The notes under the pieces were generated by a model. It ran no database searches and was not told the DNA's origin. It saw only the letters and a list, made by a program, of their open reading frames with translations. A program made the position numbers and the translations under genes. DNA of 64,000 nt from Entonaema liquescens (lineage: Eukaryota; Ascomycota; Sordariomycetes; Xylariales; Xylariaceae): contig CADCSX010000012.1 in assembly GCA_902805475.1 (NCBI GenBank), positions 1,240,001 through 1,304,000 on the forward strand, read 5' to 3'. Positions 45,929-58,569 of the stretch are shown here, piece after piece. The stretch's first letter is position 1. Every line of letters starts with the position of its first letter.

Positions 45929-46889
45929 GTACGGAGAGTAGCACTATATGTACGCACGTTACTCTCAGCCTTCTCTCGCCCCTTCTTACACAACGTACAA
46001 AGCTGTCAATATGTAAGTCAGCTTATGTATTATTATGCATAATAAGCTTTGCCATGCCATGTCCATACACCATACAATATACTGCCGTAAGTGGATAGCT
46101 ACCTCCTACCTAAGCTATCTGATGACCTTCCCAAACAAAACCACCAGCCGTTAACGGAGCTTGGTTTTGGCTGGCTCTTCCTTGTTTTTTTTTGGGCCTA
46201 AGGAGGAGGAGAAGGGGGATGGATGAAAAATAGAAAGAAAAAAAATAGCCCTTTCAGCTGAACAGGCGACGGCGTCCCGTGATAGGAAGGAAAAAGGATT
46301 AGTTAGTTATTATTACACGCTGTGCGTTTCCGTCACGTTTCTCCTCCCCTCGTGGCGTGCATGGAGACCGGGAATATCGGCAATTGATCAGCATCCTTCG
46401 CAAGTTTTCCAAGTCCCAGTTCCCGTCTGTGCTTTTGGGGAGAATCCCGTTAGGTTAGGTTAGGTTTAGGTAGTTGATAGTCGTGGGCGATACGCCGTAC
46501 GCACGGGCAGGCATACCTATACGTAATATTGTATTGCATTGTATTGTACATACATCCCGCGACGAGGAGAACTCGCGTCTGCCTGTTTCTGGTAACCAGC
46601 ATATACGTGTGTGTCACATATAAGTCGATCTTGATATAGACGTCTCTTTCTGGAAAGGAAAAAAAAAAACCCCTCCGGAAGGTCGAGGTGAGTAAGATAG
46701 GATGTCCATCACTTTGTGCTTCGTTTCTGCGACGGCGGCAGCAGCAAGTAAACGAGTTCTCTAACCTACATACCGTACATGTGCAGTGCTACGGTGCCGT
46801 ACTATTCTTAGAAAAAAGGCGAATAGATGATGAGAATGGTTCTCGAAAAAGGGTACCTAACCCAACCTTGATCTTGATCTAATAATAAA

Positions 46890-46926
46890 CATCCCATCCC
46901 ATCCCATCCCATCCCATCCTATCCCA
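46890..46926. repeat. (CATCC)n pentanucleotide repeat
   Basis: About seven CATCC units with one T substitution near the end. Confidence 0.9.
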
Positions 46927-47141
46927 TCTATCCATCTACTCTATCTACCGCCGTACGTAAGAATCTAGCGGGATCGTAGATGGGATTCGGTCTGGCACGC
47001 GGTTTCTTTTTTTTTTTTTTTTTCCTTCTCCTCTTTCCCTTTTCCGCTTCAGGGAGGACCTAAGAAAACCCCAAAGCAAAAACAAGCGTAATCTGGGTTG
47101 GAAGGATTCAAATTGTTCCGGAAACATGCAAGTAAAATAAA

Positions 47142-47175
47142 TACATACCTACATACCTACATACCTACATACCTA
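47142..47175. repeat. (ACATACCT)n repeat
   Basis: Four tandem 8-nt units, downstream of the ADE6 3' end. Confidence 0.9.
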
Positions 47176-47771
47176 ACATAACATAACCACGGTCACGTCA
47201 TCTTCGGTACTCTACCGTCTACTTACTATACCCTAATTACGCAACGATTCAACTTCCTTAGGTAGCTAAGCTTGCGGCTGCCAGCAGCGGCATTCCCAAA
47301 ATCGATATTGTTCCCTGCTATATCGGCGATTGGAGTGCCTTGTCCGCTTATTGAAAGTATGTAATGTAAAGAATAGGGGGCATCGGCACATAGACACGAT
47401 CCACATGGACGACGATCCGTCAGCCACCTGCATTTGTTTTGCCAATTGCACGTTTTGTTTCGATGCCTCGATCCATATGCAACCCCTAGCGTCTAAATTC
47501 CTCGTGTTCGACGCCGTCGCCTCATGTCCCAACTCTAAGCGAGGCAGCGCCATACTCTGGTGTGATACCCGCTGACGCTGAGATGGATGAATAGCGTAGC
47601 TCACAGGAGTAAAGTAAATTCCATTATTTCGCGCCTCGGTTCTAATAGCAAGTTTCATTTTGATGCCGTCGCACATGCTAAAATCATTGCGTTAAGCTGA
47701 CATGTATCAGGGCGGTGTATGTCCTGAACAAAGTTTATGCTAGATGAACAAATACTTTCTCTGAAACTCGT

Positions 47772-50700
47772 CTATCCCACCCATCTGCGAGCGCTCCTAA
47801 ATAACCTTACCCATGGTCCAAATTCTCCCCACTGCTCGAGAAGGGTTCGTGGCGCGTACGATGCGGTATCCGCTACCAGTGTCCGTTCAGGATGGGGCAT
47901 CATGGCTAACACTCGACCGTTCTCGCTTGTAACACCGGCGATGCCACCAGGGCTACCGTTGGGATTGAGAGGGTATTTCTCTGTCACGTCAAGGTAGTTG
48001 TCGACATATCGAATCGGAATCATTCCTGCTGCGTCAAGAGCTTGTAACGAGTTGGATGAAGAAAAGGATGCTCTTCCTTCACCGTGTGAGACGACGATGG
48101 GGAATGCTGAGCCATGCATGCCGTGGAGGAATACAGAGGGACTCTTCTTGTTGTCTTCAATTTTAACCATACTGAAACGCCCTTCGAACTGTTGGCTCGT
48201 GTTCTCTTCGAATATCGGCCAATGTTCCGTGCCTGGTATGAGTTCTTTTATTCGTGACAACATCTGACAGCCGTTACAAACTCCGAGAGCAAATGTGTCT
48301 GGTCGTTTGAAGAACTCTTCAAACTCCCTTCGGGAATTCTCGTGCATCAGGATCGACTTGGCCCAGCCTTGTCCGGCTCCAAGCACATCACCGTAGGAGA
48401 AGCCTCCACAGGCAGCTAATCCCACAAAGTCGGCCAAGGAGCGACCGGAAATGATATCCGTCATCATAACGTCGATTGGGTCGAATCCCGCTGCCTTAAA
48501 TGCAAATGCCATTTCAGCATGCCCGTTAACACCCTGTTCCCTCAAAATAGCTACTCGGGGATTCTTGCCGAAGAGCCCTGTTATAGAGGCTGTGAGCGGT
48601 AAGATGGTATCAGAGGGATCAAAGGTAAGTTTATAGGAGATACCCGGGTCTACTTGATCTTGGATGATAGAATATTCGGACTCGGCGCAGGCGGGGTTGT
48701 CTCGAAGCTTTTGCATCTCGTATGAGGTTTTCGCCCACCACTGCTGTATCTCCTTTCTCTCGAGGCTGACGAAAGGCGTTGTTCCGTAGCGAATTGTCAA
48801 CGCCTGCTTTGACTTGGGTTGTACGCTACCAAACTTCCTAATCAAACCGGGAGGCGGTCCACAAGTTGCGAAGCATCGCTTGAAGTTTGTCTCATCTGAT
48901 GCTCGCACTTGGAATACGGCGCCCAATTCTTCATTGAACAGTGCATCAACCATGTCCTCAATCGAACCAGAGTTAGAAATTCCGTCCATCATAAGGTCGA
49001 CACCACATCTTCCAGCGAACATCATTTCGGCAACAGTAGTGATCAAACCTCCATCAGACCTATCGTGATACGCAAGAACAACTCCGCTCTGATGCAATTG
49101 TGATATCGCATCAAAGTAGTCCGTGATCAGATCTACGTCTCGTACATCCGGTGCCTCGTGTCCCACGTAGCCAAATGATTGGGCAAGGGCAGATCCTCCC
49201 ATAGCTTTCTTGCCATTTGCTAGGTCGACGAACATAAGGACTGTCTCCCCTACTTCTTCAGGTCGTCGCAGTTGTGGGGTCCAGGTCCTCCGTATATCTT
49301 CGACAATCGTAAATGCCGAAATGACGACTGACACAGGTGCAGTTACGCTCTTGGACTTTTCAGACTCGCGGTCTTTCCAAGTAGCTTTCATGGAAGTCGA
49401 ATCCTTGCCTACAGGTATACTGATCCCTAGTCTAGTGAATAGTTAATAAACAATCCTACCAAGAAAAACCTTCGACGTTGTGAAGATCATATGAAACGTA
49501 GAGAACAGAACGTATGTAGAATGGAAATTAATACATACCGAGGACACATATCAAGCCCAATAGCTTCAACCGCTTCATAGAGAGCTGCTCCTTCTCCTGG
49601 ATGGTTTACAGCTGCCATCCAATTGGCGGATAGCTTAACTCGTCGCAGGTCGCCCATTATATCAGCAGCAGCCAGGTTCATCAAGCTCTCAGCCACTGCC
49701 ATACGAGCGGACGCAGCAGGAGATATCAAGGCAAGAGTTGGCTTCTCGCCCATGGCCATTGCTTCACCGTGCCTTGTTTTCACTCCTAGGTTGAACGATG
49801 TAGCCGTGACCGCAACGTCGGCTACAGGTGTCTGCCACGGTCCTACCATTTGGTCCCGCGCAGTGAGACCTCCAACAGTCCGGTCTCCAATCGTGATTAG
49901 GAAAGACTTTGACCCTACAGCTGGCATCCAGAAGACTCTCTGTAGAGCATTCCTTAATAGGTCGGCATCAGTTAACCTAGCTCCAAACGTAGCCTTTAGA
50001 CTAGTAATCGGTTCAAACTTCGGTAGCGTTGGTTTCTGGGAATTGACTATACGCTGCAGTCGGCGACCCGGAGGGAACAAGGTCGACATCGGAAGGTTGA
50101 TAGGCCGGGATGCTACGTCGTCTTTCGCGTTTCTGTCTGTTAGAATAAGCTTGGGCACGCCGTCCTCATCCTCAGACACTACGGTGCCAACATCCGAAAA
50201 CCCGCAACGTTCACGCCCTAGCTACAAGTCAGTATGGATTATATATATAGGGAATTTCCGAGGCTTACTGCAAATGCTCACGAATCGACTCATTCCTTCG
50301 CTGTTGACCAGCATAACGTAGCGTTCTTGGGCTTCATTACACCCTGTAACCACAGCGGTTAGCAATCCCTCCAGTTCGAAATCCGAAATAATTCAAGAGT
50401 AGACTCGTAAGTACGGCTATTGTACATAGTAATGAAAGAAAGGGAAGAGGAGACGGAAAATCCCGTAAAGCCTTACATATTTGAAGGGGACTCAAGCTAC
50501 GGTCTGCACTTTCGACTTGACGGAGTTCGAACTTGCCCCCGAAACCGGCGTCTTTAACTAACTCCGGAAGGGCGTTGGATAATCCTCCAGCGCCAACGTC
50601 GTGTATCATTGCCTGGAAGCCAGTCAGCCGGTGACCAAATAGTGGATATCGAGCTAGGAACACGAAATGGGTGATAAATTCGCCAGGAAACTTACAATAG

Positions 50701-52588
50701 GGTTCATGTCCCCCAGGCTGACACACGCATCGATAACCATCTGAGCTCGACGCTGCATCTCAGGGTTACCTCTCTGTACACTGTTGAAGTCAAGGTCTGC
50801 AGTGCCTTCCCTGAAGCATTACTAGACGCAGCACCACCTCCAAGTCCGATTAACATGGCCGGACCGCCAAGTACGATAACATGAGCTCCCTCGTGTACAT
50901 CAGTCGGATTCTTGAGTGCGTGTCCTGGTCTAACCCGACCAAGTCCACCAGCAATCATGATAGGTTTGTGATAGCCTCGCCACTCTGTCGATGCCGAGGA
51001 GTCCGGATCACTCTTGTTGGTGCCATCTGTTAAGAGTGTACGGAAACAACCGGTAAGAGCAGGGCGACCGAATTCATTGTTAAAGCGAGCCGAGCCAATA
51101 GGCGCCTCAAGCATGATATCCAGACTACTAGCATAATGTGCCGGGCGACCGATATCAGTCTCCCAAGCATGATGACCTGGAATGAGGAGGTCGGAGACCC
51201 AAAATCCACTAAGACCGGCTTTGGTGGATGATCCTCTCCCAACAGCAGCTTCGTCGCCTTAACGAAGATAAGTCAGTAATAGTTCTGGTACTGTATTTTT
51301 ACGATAACGTAGTTGCCAGAACGAGCTTTAAACAGCCCAGCGGCAGCAATTAAGTAAAACTATAGGTCAACTTACGAATCTCTCCACCCGATCCAGTGGC
51401 GGCTCCTGGGAAAGCTAATAACGACCAGAAGTTAGCACTTACTATATTTACTAAAAATTAACTATAACGTGTCAAGTTGGATACTCACGAGATATGGCGG
51501 TAGGATGATTATGAGTCTCGACTTTGGCTAGCACGTGTACGACTTCTCTATTAAGCTTCCATGATCCAGTTGTATAATCAGGGGCCCAGTAGCTTCCCAT
51601 TTCGCCCTGCATTACTGCGGCGTTGTCACTGTAGGCTGAGACAGTATAATCGGGTGTCTTTTTATGCGTATTCCGGATCATGTCGAACAGACTCAAATCT
51701 TTAGTTATGCCATCTATGGTCCAGCTCGCATTAAACTGTCTACGGTTCGCTATTAGTTCTATTCGCTAACGCGAATCTCAAGCTACACTTGGGCTAATGG
51801 TAAAGAAAAAGCACGGCAAAGGGTAAGTATAAAGCAGTATTTATACGTTTGATAAGAGAAGGTGAGCAAGTGATAATACTGGGTATGTCTAAGCCCATGG
51901 TTACTTACTTATGACGACAATGCTCGGAGTTTACTTGAGCAAACATGAAGAGCTCAATATCATTCGGGGGTCGTCCGAGCTGAGTGAATTCTTGGACTAG
52001 ATATTCCATCTCAGACTGATCCAGGGCCAGGCCGTGTTCGGCATTATACGCTTTCAACATATCAAGGGGGCTTTGGCTTCCGGAAAATATATCAACGACT
52101 TCCAGGGGTAAGGGCTCCCGTTCTATGAACATGGAGTCAAGATCTGGTTCGCTTGTAGATATGGTTTCCGTCATCCTATCGAATAGTAGATTCTTGAATG
52201 GAATCTCATCGCCGTCCAAGGGCTGCTCAAATTCCAGGGTAATAGAGCGTGCTCGTTCAACCCGGTGAACCTGATCTGTAAGGTCGCAGACTTCGCAGAC
52301 CTTGGTAGCCTTGGAACTCCATGGGGAGATGTTTCTGGGTGCTATATAATAAGTGCGCGTGTAGCCGATATGTGTTAGAGGCGGCGGGCTAGCATTGCGA
52401 GGTAATGGGAGTAGCTGTTGGAGTTTGGGTCCAACAGTGTTCTTGTCACCTTTGATATGCGCGTAATAAATCCATGAGCCTAGTATGTTGGTGACCTTGG
52501 TAGATGCAGTCTGGTTGATGCGATCTTTTAACTTGTTCGCCTCGGAGGGCGTGAAGCAAGACTCTCCAGTAAGGACGACGTATTCCAT
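47772..52588 (-). CDS. ADE6: Phosphoribosylformylglycinamidine synthase (FGAM synthase), with one frame break
   Basis: This large glutamine-dependent enzyme makes FGAM in de novo purine synthesis. Exons are 52588-51909, 51739-51489, 51414-51376, 51257-50696, 50612-50477, 50343-50269, 50217-49539 and 49431-47772. All eight join in phase except inside exon 4. There the frame reading GGGAASSNASG must shift by one base at about 50807-50811 to continue as GTADLDFNSVQRGNPEMQRR. One base is missing relative to the conserved frame; unrepaired it reads to a stop at 50704. With it, the product would be about 1360 aa, the family size. Visible parts are the N-terminal PurS-like domain, FAQVNSEHCRHK, VETHNHPTAIS, two AIRS-type lobes, and the C-terminal glutaminase with GVCNGCQML and MMPHPERT. 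An upstream in-frame ATG at 52684 would add 32 residues. Confidence 0.93.
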
Positions 52589-53253
52589 CTTGCCCAGAAT
52601 TGACCAGAAGGTCCGAGGATATGTGAGATTAGAGGCTCTAATCCGACCAGAAGCACTCCTCGAATACTTTGTCGTCTTACTCAATAGCGTGAGAGAAAAT
52701 GTTTACAGCTATGTGGGGTTCATTAGTTGGATTTCTTTGGAGGGGTAGAAGAAGACCCTGCATGTACGGTTAATGCCAAGCCGGCCAATCATCAACCAAG
52801 TTTGAACCCAATTCTGACTCGAATTAGATACGCGATAAGGAAGATAAGCATCAGCGGATGCGACATTCAACCGTACCGACCTTGTTATATTAAGAGAGAA
52901 CCAAATGAGCTACGTCAGTCTTAGGTAAAGCTCAGGGGTTATTAAACTTACCCTTAAGAGTGAGCTTATCGGATACTACATATCTAAAAATTGTGACCAG
53001 CTGTTAGAAAAGTATCCACAAGTCGCGATTTGCTCGATTTATCGTGTACATTAGCTTCATTCCACCCAAGATAACCAATACCCCTTCGGATGAAAATTCG
53101 AATTCCGACCCACGCCGAACGTTCCTCGACCTAGACTTTTTCTGCCATGCAGTTTCGGTGTTCGCAAATGTGCTATATAAAGGATTCAGCATAGTGCTAG
53201 TACAACCGCGACTTCCCGTTCTGTCCGGGGTTACTATTCGAAGAGGCATCAAA
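52589..53253. promoter_or_regulatory. Divergent promoter region between ADE6 and the PQ-loop gene
   Basis: 665 bp between two divergent start codons. An open frame runs into the PQ-loop gene from 53044 and another leaves ADE6 up to 52684, so either leader could be partly coding. No specific site assigned. Confidence 0.45.
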
Positions 53254-54224
53254 ATGCATTTCCTCACAACGTTGGCCGGTTATGCCGCCCCGATGTTCTT
53301 GATCTTGTCTCCGATTCTGTCATACTCCGATCAGGCAATCTCCATGCATAGAAATAGATCGAGTGCGGGCTTCTCACTTGATATTCCTCTGATTATGCTT
53401 GTCGCATCCATATTCAGGTTCGCCAACTCCTCTAACTAGTATTATGTATAGAGGGTTGTTATGCTAACAATGCTATTGTCAGGGTCTTCTATTATCCGGG
53501 CGCGAGATTCGACGTAGCTTTGCTGATCCAGTCATTTTGTAATATCTTCATCCAACTCATCCTGCTAAAGATCGCTCTTGACCACCGACCACCGCCATCA
53601 TCAAAAGGAGGTGATGCTGCTCTGCCTTTCGCAGGTGCGCAAGATGGACTCGGGGGATTTCAACGACCCTATAATTTTTGGCAATGGCGTTCACCGAAAC
53701 CGTATGTTTTACCCCTTAAAGATCTGGTCTTGGCGCATATACTAATCTTATGAACTAGCTATTGGCAATTTCTATTGTCGCTGTTTATCGGCTTGACTAT
53801 ACTGGAGCTGTTATTAGCTCCGTTTAATTCGGTTTACTCCGGATATTCGGCTTTGATAGGATATATCGGCTTGTCAGTCGAAGCGACGCTGCCTATCCCG
53901 CAGCTCGTTGCTAATTCCCGCTCACGATCTTGTAAGGGCTTTCGATTTTCTGTGCTGGCAAGCTGGCTGGTTGGAGATGCCATGAAAATGTTCTGGTTCT
54001 TCACGTCTACCACTGCAATTCCAATGGCATTTAAGCTCTGTGGAATCTTCCAGGCTGTCTGCGACTCCCTTATTGGTGTCCAATACTTGATGTACGGTGA
54101 CCAGCAACCAACGATAAAAACGCAGCAGGGATGGACGTATTCTGGTGTTAAGCCGCATTTACATGTAACTGGGAGAGAAACGCCTACGGGAAGGAGGACG
54201 CCCCTTGGGGAGAAGACATTTTGA
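53254..54224 (+). CDS. PQ-loop repeat membrane protein (YMR010W/ANY1, SLC66A2 type)
   Basis: Exons are 53254-53417, 53483-53701 and 53759-54224, giving 282 aa. The protein has about seven hydrophobic helices and two PQ-loop-type repeats: SPILSYSDQAISMHRNRSSAG in the first and TLPIPQLVANSRSRSCKGF in the second, each with the Pro-Gln or equivalent turn and the following Ser/Gly-rich segment. Yeast Any1 affects phospholipid asymmetry in endosomal and Golgi membranes and antagonises flippases; the same role is inferred here by family. FYYPGARFD and FWQWRSPKPYW are typical fungal linker segments. The C-terminal tail is short, basic and Thr-rich (TGRETPTGRRTPLGEKTF). An in-frame ATG at 53044 would add 70 non-conserved residues, so I start at 53254. 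Confidence 0.9.
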
Positions 54225-56465
54225 ATTAGGTATAACTAATTATAATCCTCTTGAATCTACTTCTGTTTGATAAATTTGTGACTAAATATCTGTGTACCTA
54301 ACCATGGCTACACTTCTCAATATGACGATATAACCAGCCCTCAAACTGAAAAATAGGAGGTTCAGGTAAGTCTACACATATATTAGATCTGGTGAGAGCA
54401 ATACTGCTTGATTTGGAAAAAAAAAAAAAAAAAAGATGAAATTTGAGTTGTATCAAAAATAATTATAGGGATTGGAGTTTATGTTATGTACCTATAATTT
54501 TCTACTTATATCATACACTGACCCTGTTCCAAAAAGTAAAACGATGTCCTCCAGTAAACCTGTCACTGTGCTTACCTAATATCGTAACACGCGCTATGAT
54601 ACGCGCTATGATACGCGAGTGGCTGATGTGACATATCAACTAATTATCTTAAAGACAAGGGTGAGGATGTCGTGAATTAGTGCTAATGAGTACTTTCGGT
54701 CTCCGACTTTCTCCGCGAATAATCAACCATAAAGTGCAATTCCTATAGATAAAAGGGTACCTATCAATATAAAGCAAAGTACTCGCTAATCTATGTACCA
54801 TTTCTGGAAATTCTAAGCTGTTAATGCTTCGTTTGGATGTTGCAAATTCTAAGAGTGTAGTTACGGCTTAACTGACAAGAACGTTAGTGCACTCTGCCTC
54901 TTCAGTAGAACGCGCTTAACAAATCTTCTCATTTTAATCTAATACTTAACCACCATCATATTCACACATTGAAAAGCTCTTCTCTGTACATATATCGCCA
55001 TCTATCTCTAGATTTGTAACTTCACGCTATATCCCTGGTATCACTTGTCCTTATTCATTTTATCACCATATTTGGCCCTTTTGGACTAAAATAGGTTGCA
55101 TCACCAAGTACTAAGGCGTGGGATAGACCATTCAACCCCTGACAACTACACGCCTTATTTCGACGTGGCCATCATCTCATAATTATACATTTTTATAGCA
55201 CAAAGCCACCTCCCAGTTCTACGTTGGATTTTTATCACGCTTCGGAGCAAGATTTTAATTCTCTAGGGCCATTTAAACTCACTGACCCCTTAATCCTAGA
55301 TTAACCTAGTGTTGTAAGTTGTGTTCATCTCATTTCAGGATTTCGTCTAGTTGCTACCTATGTTAGGAACTACGTGGTGTTCATGATATTGATGATATTG
55401 TATTCGGAACTAGTTTCCCAAAGCACCTTAAAGCTAGGCATTGCCTGAGTTATCGTCCCAATAGCGGCCAAGAACTTTCCAACACTTTTCCCTCAGGTAG
55501 CAGCATTCCGTCCTTTTCCGCAACTTTCCCAGTTAGGAAATTATATAGAACTAGGACTTATCAAGCTATATCTACACTACGTAAATTTCAAGTCTCAATT
55601 CAAATCTCAGGTTATTTAGTAGCAAATGCTAATGTTTGAAGTAGCAACTCATTCTGGGATTGTACTATAGATACGGTCCTTTTCCCAAGGACGCCCCTAG
55701 GCAACCACGAAGTTATTTACAAGTTGAAATTGCGTTGAAAGAAAGGCGCCTTTTCGACAGTTACCTGCCGTCGTGCAGTAAACCGGTAAGCAACTCAACC
55801 GACCCCAACATACCTTCCAGTCTTTTCGACCTTTAGTTCAACATTTATCAAATTTGCCCGCTTCATGTCGCCGTTCTAGTCTCTACCATCATACTCATCC
55901 TTACCATCTATCATATCTAATTTCAGCCTCTCGACAGAACCGTGCTTTATAAAACACAAATTTCCAGGCTTTACATAAGGCTGTTCTGGCGATTTCAAAA
56001 TCTACTCAATATTCATTAAGGCATTAGTCTTGTAAGTCATTTCTATTCTTAGGTCCCAATTCATGCATCCCCACGGTTCCCGTGTCGTACCTACCTGGGT
56101 GCTTGCTTACCTAGGTATCTAGGCAATCTACTGTTGCCGGAGGTGTCGACACCTCTTTCCACTACCTACGACTTACTCCTATTCTCCACACCTTCTTAAA
56201 CTTGACTTCGTTTACCCAATTGTTTTCCATTTACTACCTATACAGCCTACCTACATTCTCAATAAATAAACACTTTACACCCGCAACCTACCCTTTCCTT
56301 ACGAATATTCAGAACATCGCCTAGGCTTCACTCAATACAATATCAAACCATTATTACCTTCTCTTCCCTTGCGCTAATACGCATTGGTTCAACTTCAACT
56401 TTACCTCATCGTCGGCCATACACTTCCTAACACAGATATACAGCATCGCTTCTCATACATCCAGT
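54225..56465. other. 2.2-kb upstream region of the Myb-like gene
   Basis: No gene. The last about 600 bases before the ATG at 56466 are pyrimidine-rich with many CTACCTA and TTCCATTTAC-like segments, suggesting a long leader and promoter. An A-run lies at about 54417-54434, and a TGATACGCGCTA duplication near 54588-54615. Confidence 0.5.
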
Positions 56466-57830
56466 ATGCCGCCTGCTCGAAACAGAATTAACTTTAAGAC
56501 CTACGAGACCAGTGCTCGTCTACTGGCTGCCGTGGTCGCCTCCCTCGAAGGCAAGGTGAAACTCGACTATGAGGGTAAGTGTGTTCTATTTTCATGATCC
56601 TCTGCTCAGGTTATTCCGTGTTTTGCTTCACTGCTTTATTCATACATATCTTATGCCCTACGTCTATCAGAAGACTAGTAGGGTCAATATGATTGAAATA
56701 CATATCGGCTCAACCGCATTGCCGTGAAATGGATGTGTCGAAGCTCTACTACTGTAGTGCCTGCCTACCTAGGCAGATACTATATACTGTTTCCACCACG
56801 GGCTGATATGATAGTAGTGATTGCGTTATTAGCGGGTGGAGGGACCACGCAACACGCTGTAGATCATCGTATGCGTCCTATCAAGCAACTGGGCAAGTTG
56901 CAAGTCGACTGGCTTATGAATAAGAGGAAGGACCCAGGCGAGCTGCCCATAGAGGGCGGAGGTATATATTATACTCCTCCCGTGTAGTCATATCTTTCGC
57001 TCTTATTTTCCGTTTCTATTACCAATGCCTACGGCTTATGAAAGAAAAATCACTAATAATATTTCGCAGAAATTCAGAAACTCTTCGGTGAATCTACCAC
57101 TGCTGGTATCCAGTGGCAGATGCGCGATGTAAAAGCTCTGGGTCGTGCGCAGCGGCAGGCTGTCCAGGAGAACAAGAATCCTTGGGATGTCAAGCTCGAC
57201 GCTCCTACCCGCGGTAAGGCTTCCGCTGCGTCGACACCAACGAGCAGGGGTGGCCGCACTCCCTCTACTGCTGCCTCTTCGAAGCGTAAGCGCGGCGTTA
57301 AGAGAGTAACTATGTCTGAGGAGGATACTGGTCTCGATAGTGCCGGGACCGACTATGATGCAAAGGATATCCGCTCGGACGACGACGATGTCCTTCAGAT
57401 CACACCCACACCGAAACGCCGTATCACTGGGCCTCTCAGCAATATCAACACGGACAATTCCGCTACTCCCGCGCCTGTTAGAAACAACAGCAACGGCAAC
57501 GGCAATGGTAACGGCAATGGCAATAGTGGTAGCGGCGGCAAGAATGTTTCACGCTCCCTCTTCGGTAATGGTATCAACTCAGTACGCGCACATAACGATG
57601 ACGACGAGATCCAAATCGTTGACCTGAGCGATGATACACCTCCACCCGCACCCGCACCCGCACCCGCACCCGCATCCGCACCGTCTTCGCGTGCACCCCC
57701 AATGAAGATTGACCCCGACTCGGATCTAGTGTCGGAGGCGAATAGCCCGATCCGGGCCGGCCATGGCAATCCTTACTTCGGCGGCAGCGGCGTGTATGAC
57801 GATGACGAGCTTGCGGATGGAGAGGTCTAA
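56466..57830 (+). CDS. Nuclear protein with N-terminal fungal Myb/SANT-like domain
   Basis: Exons are 56466-56574, 56833-56961 and 57070-57830, giving 332 aa; the first intron (258 nt) is long. Residues about 10-95 match the Myb-like helical domain common in large families of filamentous fungi: TYETSARLLAAVVASLEG, then GGGTTQHAVDHRMRPIKQLG. The rest is disordered and charged. It has basic patches that could be nuclear localisation signals (SSKRKRGVKR, TPKRRITG), acidic stretches (DIRSDDDD), a run of Asn-Gly repeats near residue 220, and a Pro-Ala repeat near residue 270. It ends in YDDDELADGEV. A chromatin or DNA-binding role is inferred. No specific orthologue is known to me. Confidence 0.82.
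57640..57676. repeat. (CACCCG)n hexamer repeat coding Pro-Ala
   Basis: Five to six CACCCG units in frame within the Myb-like gene, giving PAPAPAPAPA. Confidence 0.85.
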
Positions 57831-58569
57831 TTTTGACTGATACCATTATCCGGGCCGTGCTAAGTGCGGATGCGGATATAGCACGCACTTCTACTATTTT
57901 CTTTTCCCCTTCGGCGTTCTCTACGACAAGCAATGGACTCTACGGCGTTCGGTTTATTCCCTGATTTCTATCTATTAGTTATTCGACGCCCCTACGAAGG
58001 GGTGGTCGATGTGTGTCATCATATTGGCATGTACCCTCCTTTCAGCATAGTTGATACGATGTCGTCGCGTCGTCTTTTTATATTTACTACATTTCGTTAT
58101 TAGTACTAGGATCGGCAAGGGGAGGGAACAAGGAGAAAAACAAAAGCAATGGATGGTTGATTTTGTGATTTTACCGACAGGCGTTGAGATATCATGCTTA
58201 ATAATTCTCATCTAGTGGGAGATATTTGAGTTGGTAGTAACTTGGGGGTTCATAGTCGCGAAGGGCATTTGGACAGATCAGAGGGGAAAACCCGAGATCA
58301 GTATGCCGCCACTCGTCTATCTACACCAACATCTAGTACTAGGCCTGCGACAGTTTATGCTTAGTCTTGCTTTTCAGCTCTGATTTATAGGCTAGCTGCT
58401 ACATAGCACGAGTGGTGCCTTATCTCACTTTGCGATGAATTTCGAGGACCGATTTGCGAATGAATTAGATAGGTACTAGCAGTATAATCTATCATCTACC
58501 TCGATAGGTAGGCAGACTAGCTACTCTGACGAATACTATCTCGCATGTTTTTTTTCCCCTTTTTACTTT
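57831..58569. other. Intergenic region between convergent Myb-like and MTHFR genes
   Basis: 739 bp of 3' flank on both sides. A T-run lies near 58549-58564, just beyond the MTHFR stop. No gene seen. Confidence 0.5.

Larger units (their letters stand above)
36217..47771. other. 11.6-kb gene-free region upstream of the Zn2Cys6 gene
   Basis: The 3' end of ADE6 lies at one side and the start of the transcription factor at the other, so the whole stretch is upstream sequence of the latter. No coding gene is supported. The longest open frames (38842-39276, 45150-45575, 47266-47676) are 136-144 codons, lack motifs and overlap frames on the other strand. It contains many microsatellites, a 26-nt A-run (37934-37959), a tRNA-like relic near 42036-42130 and a palindrome at 42854-42869. 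It may carry long-range regulatory elements or a noncoding transcript, which sequence alone does not show. Confidence 0.6.

Noticed and set aside
46450..46475. GTTAGGTTAGGTTTAGG, telomere-like
   Set aside because: Only three imperfect units without the TTAGGG register; genes continue on both sides, so not a telomere or clear telomeric relic.
47266..47676. 136-codon minus-strand frame beyond the ADE6 3' end
   Set aside because: No domain, Cys/Arg/Gln-rich composition typical of noncoding translation, and a competing frame on the plus strand.
36217..47771. Transposon relic or RIP-mutated repeat in the desert
   Set aside because: I saw no terminal repeats, transposase-like frames or strong TpA-rich degeneration; a repeat library search would be decisive.
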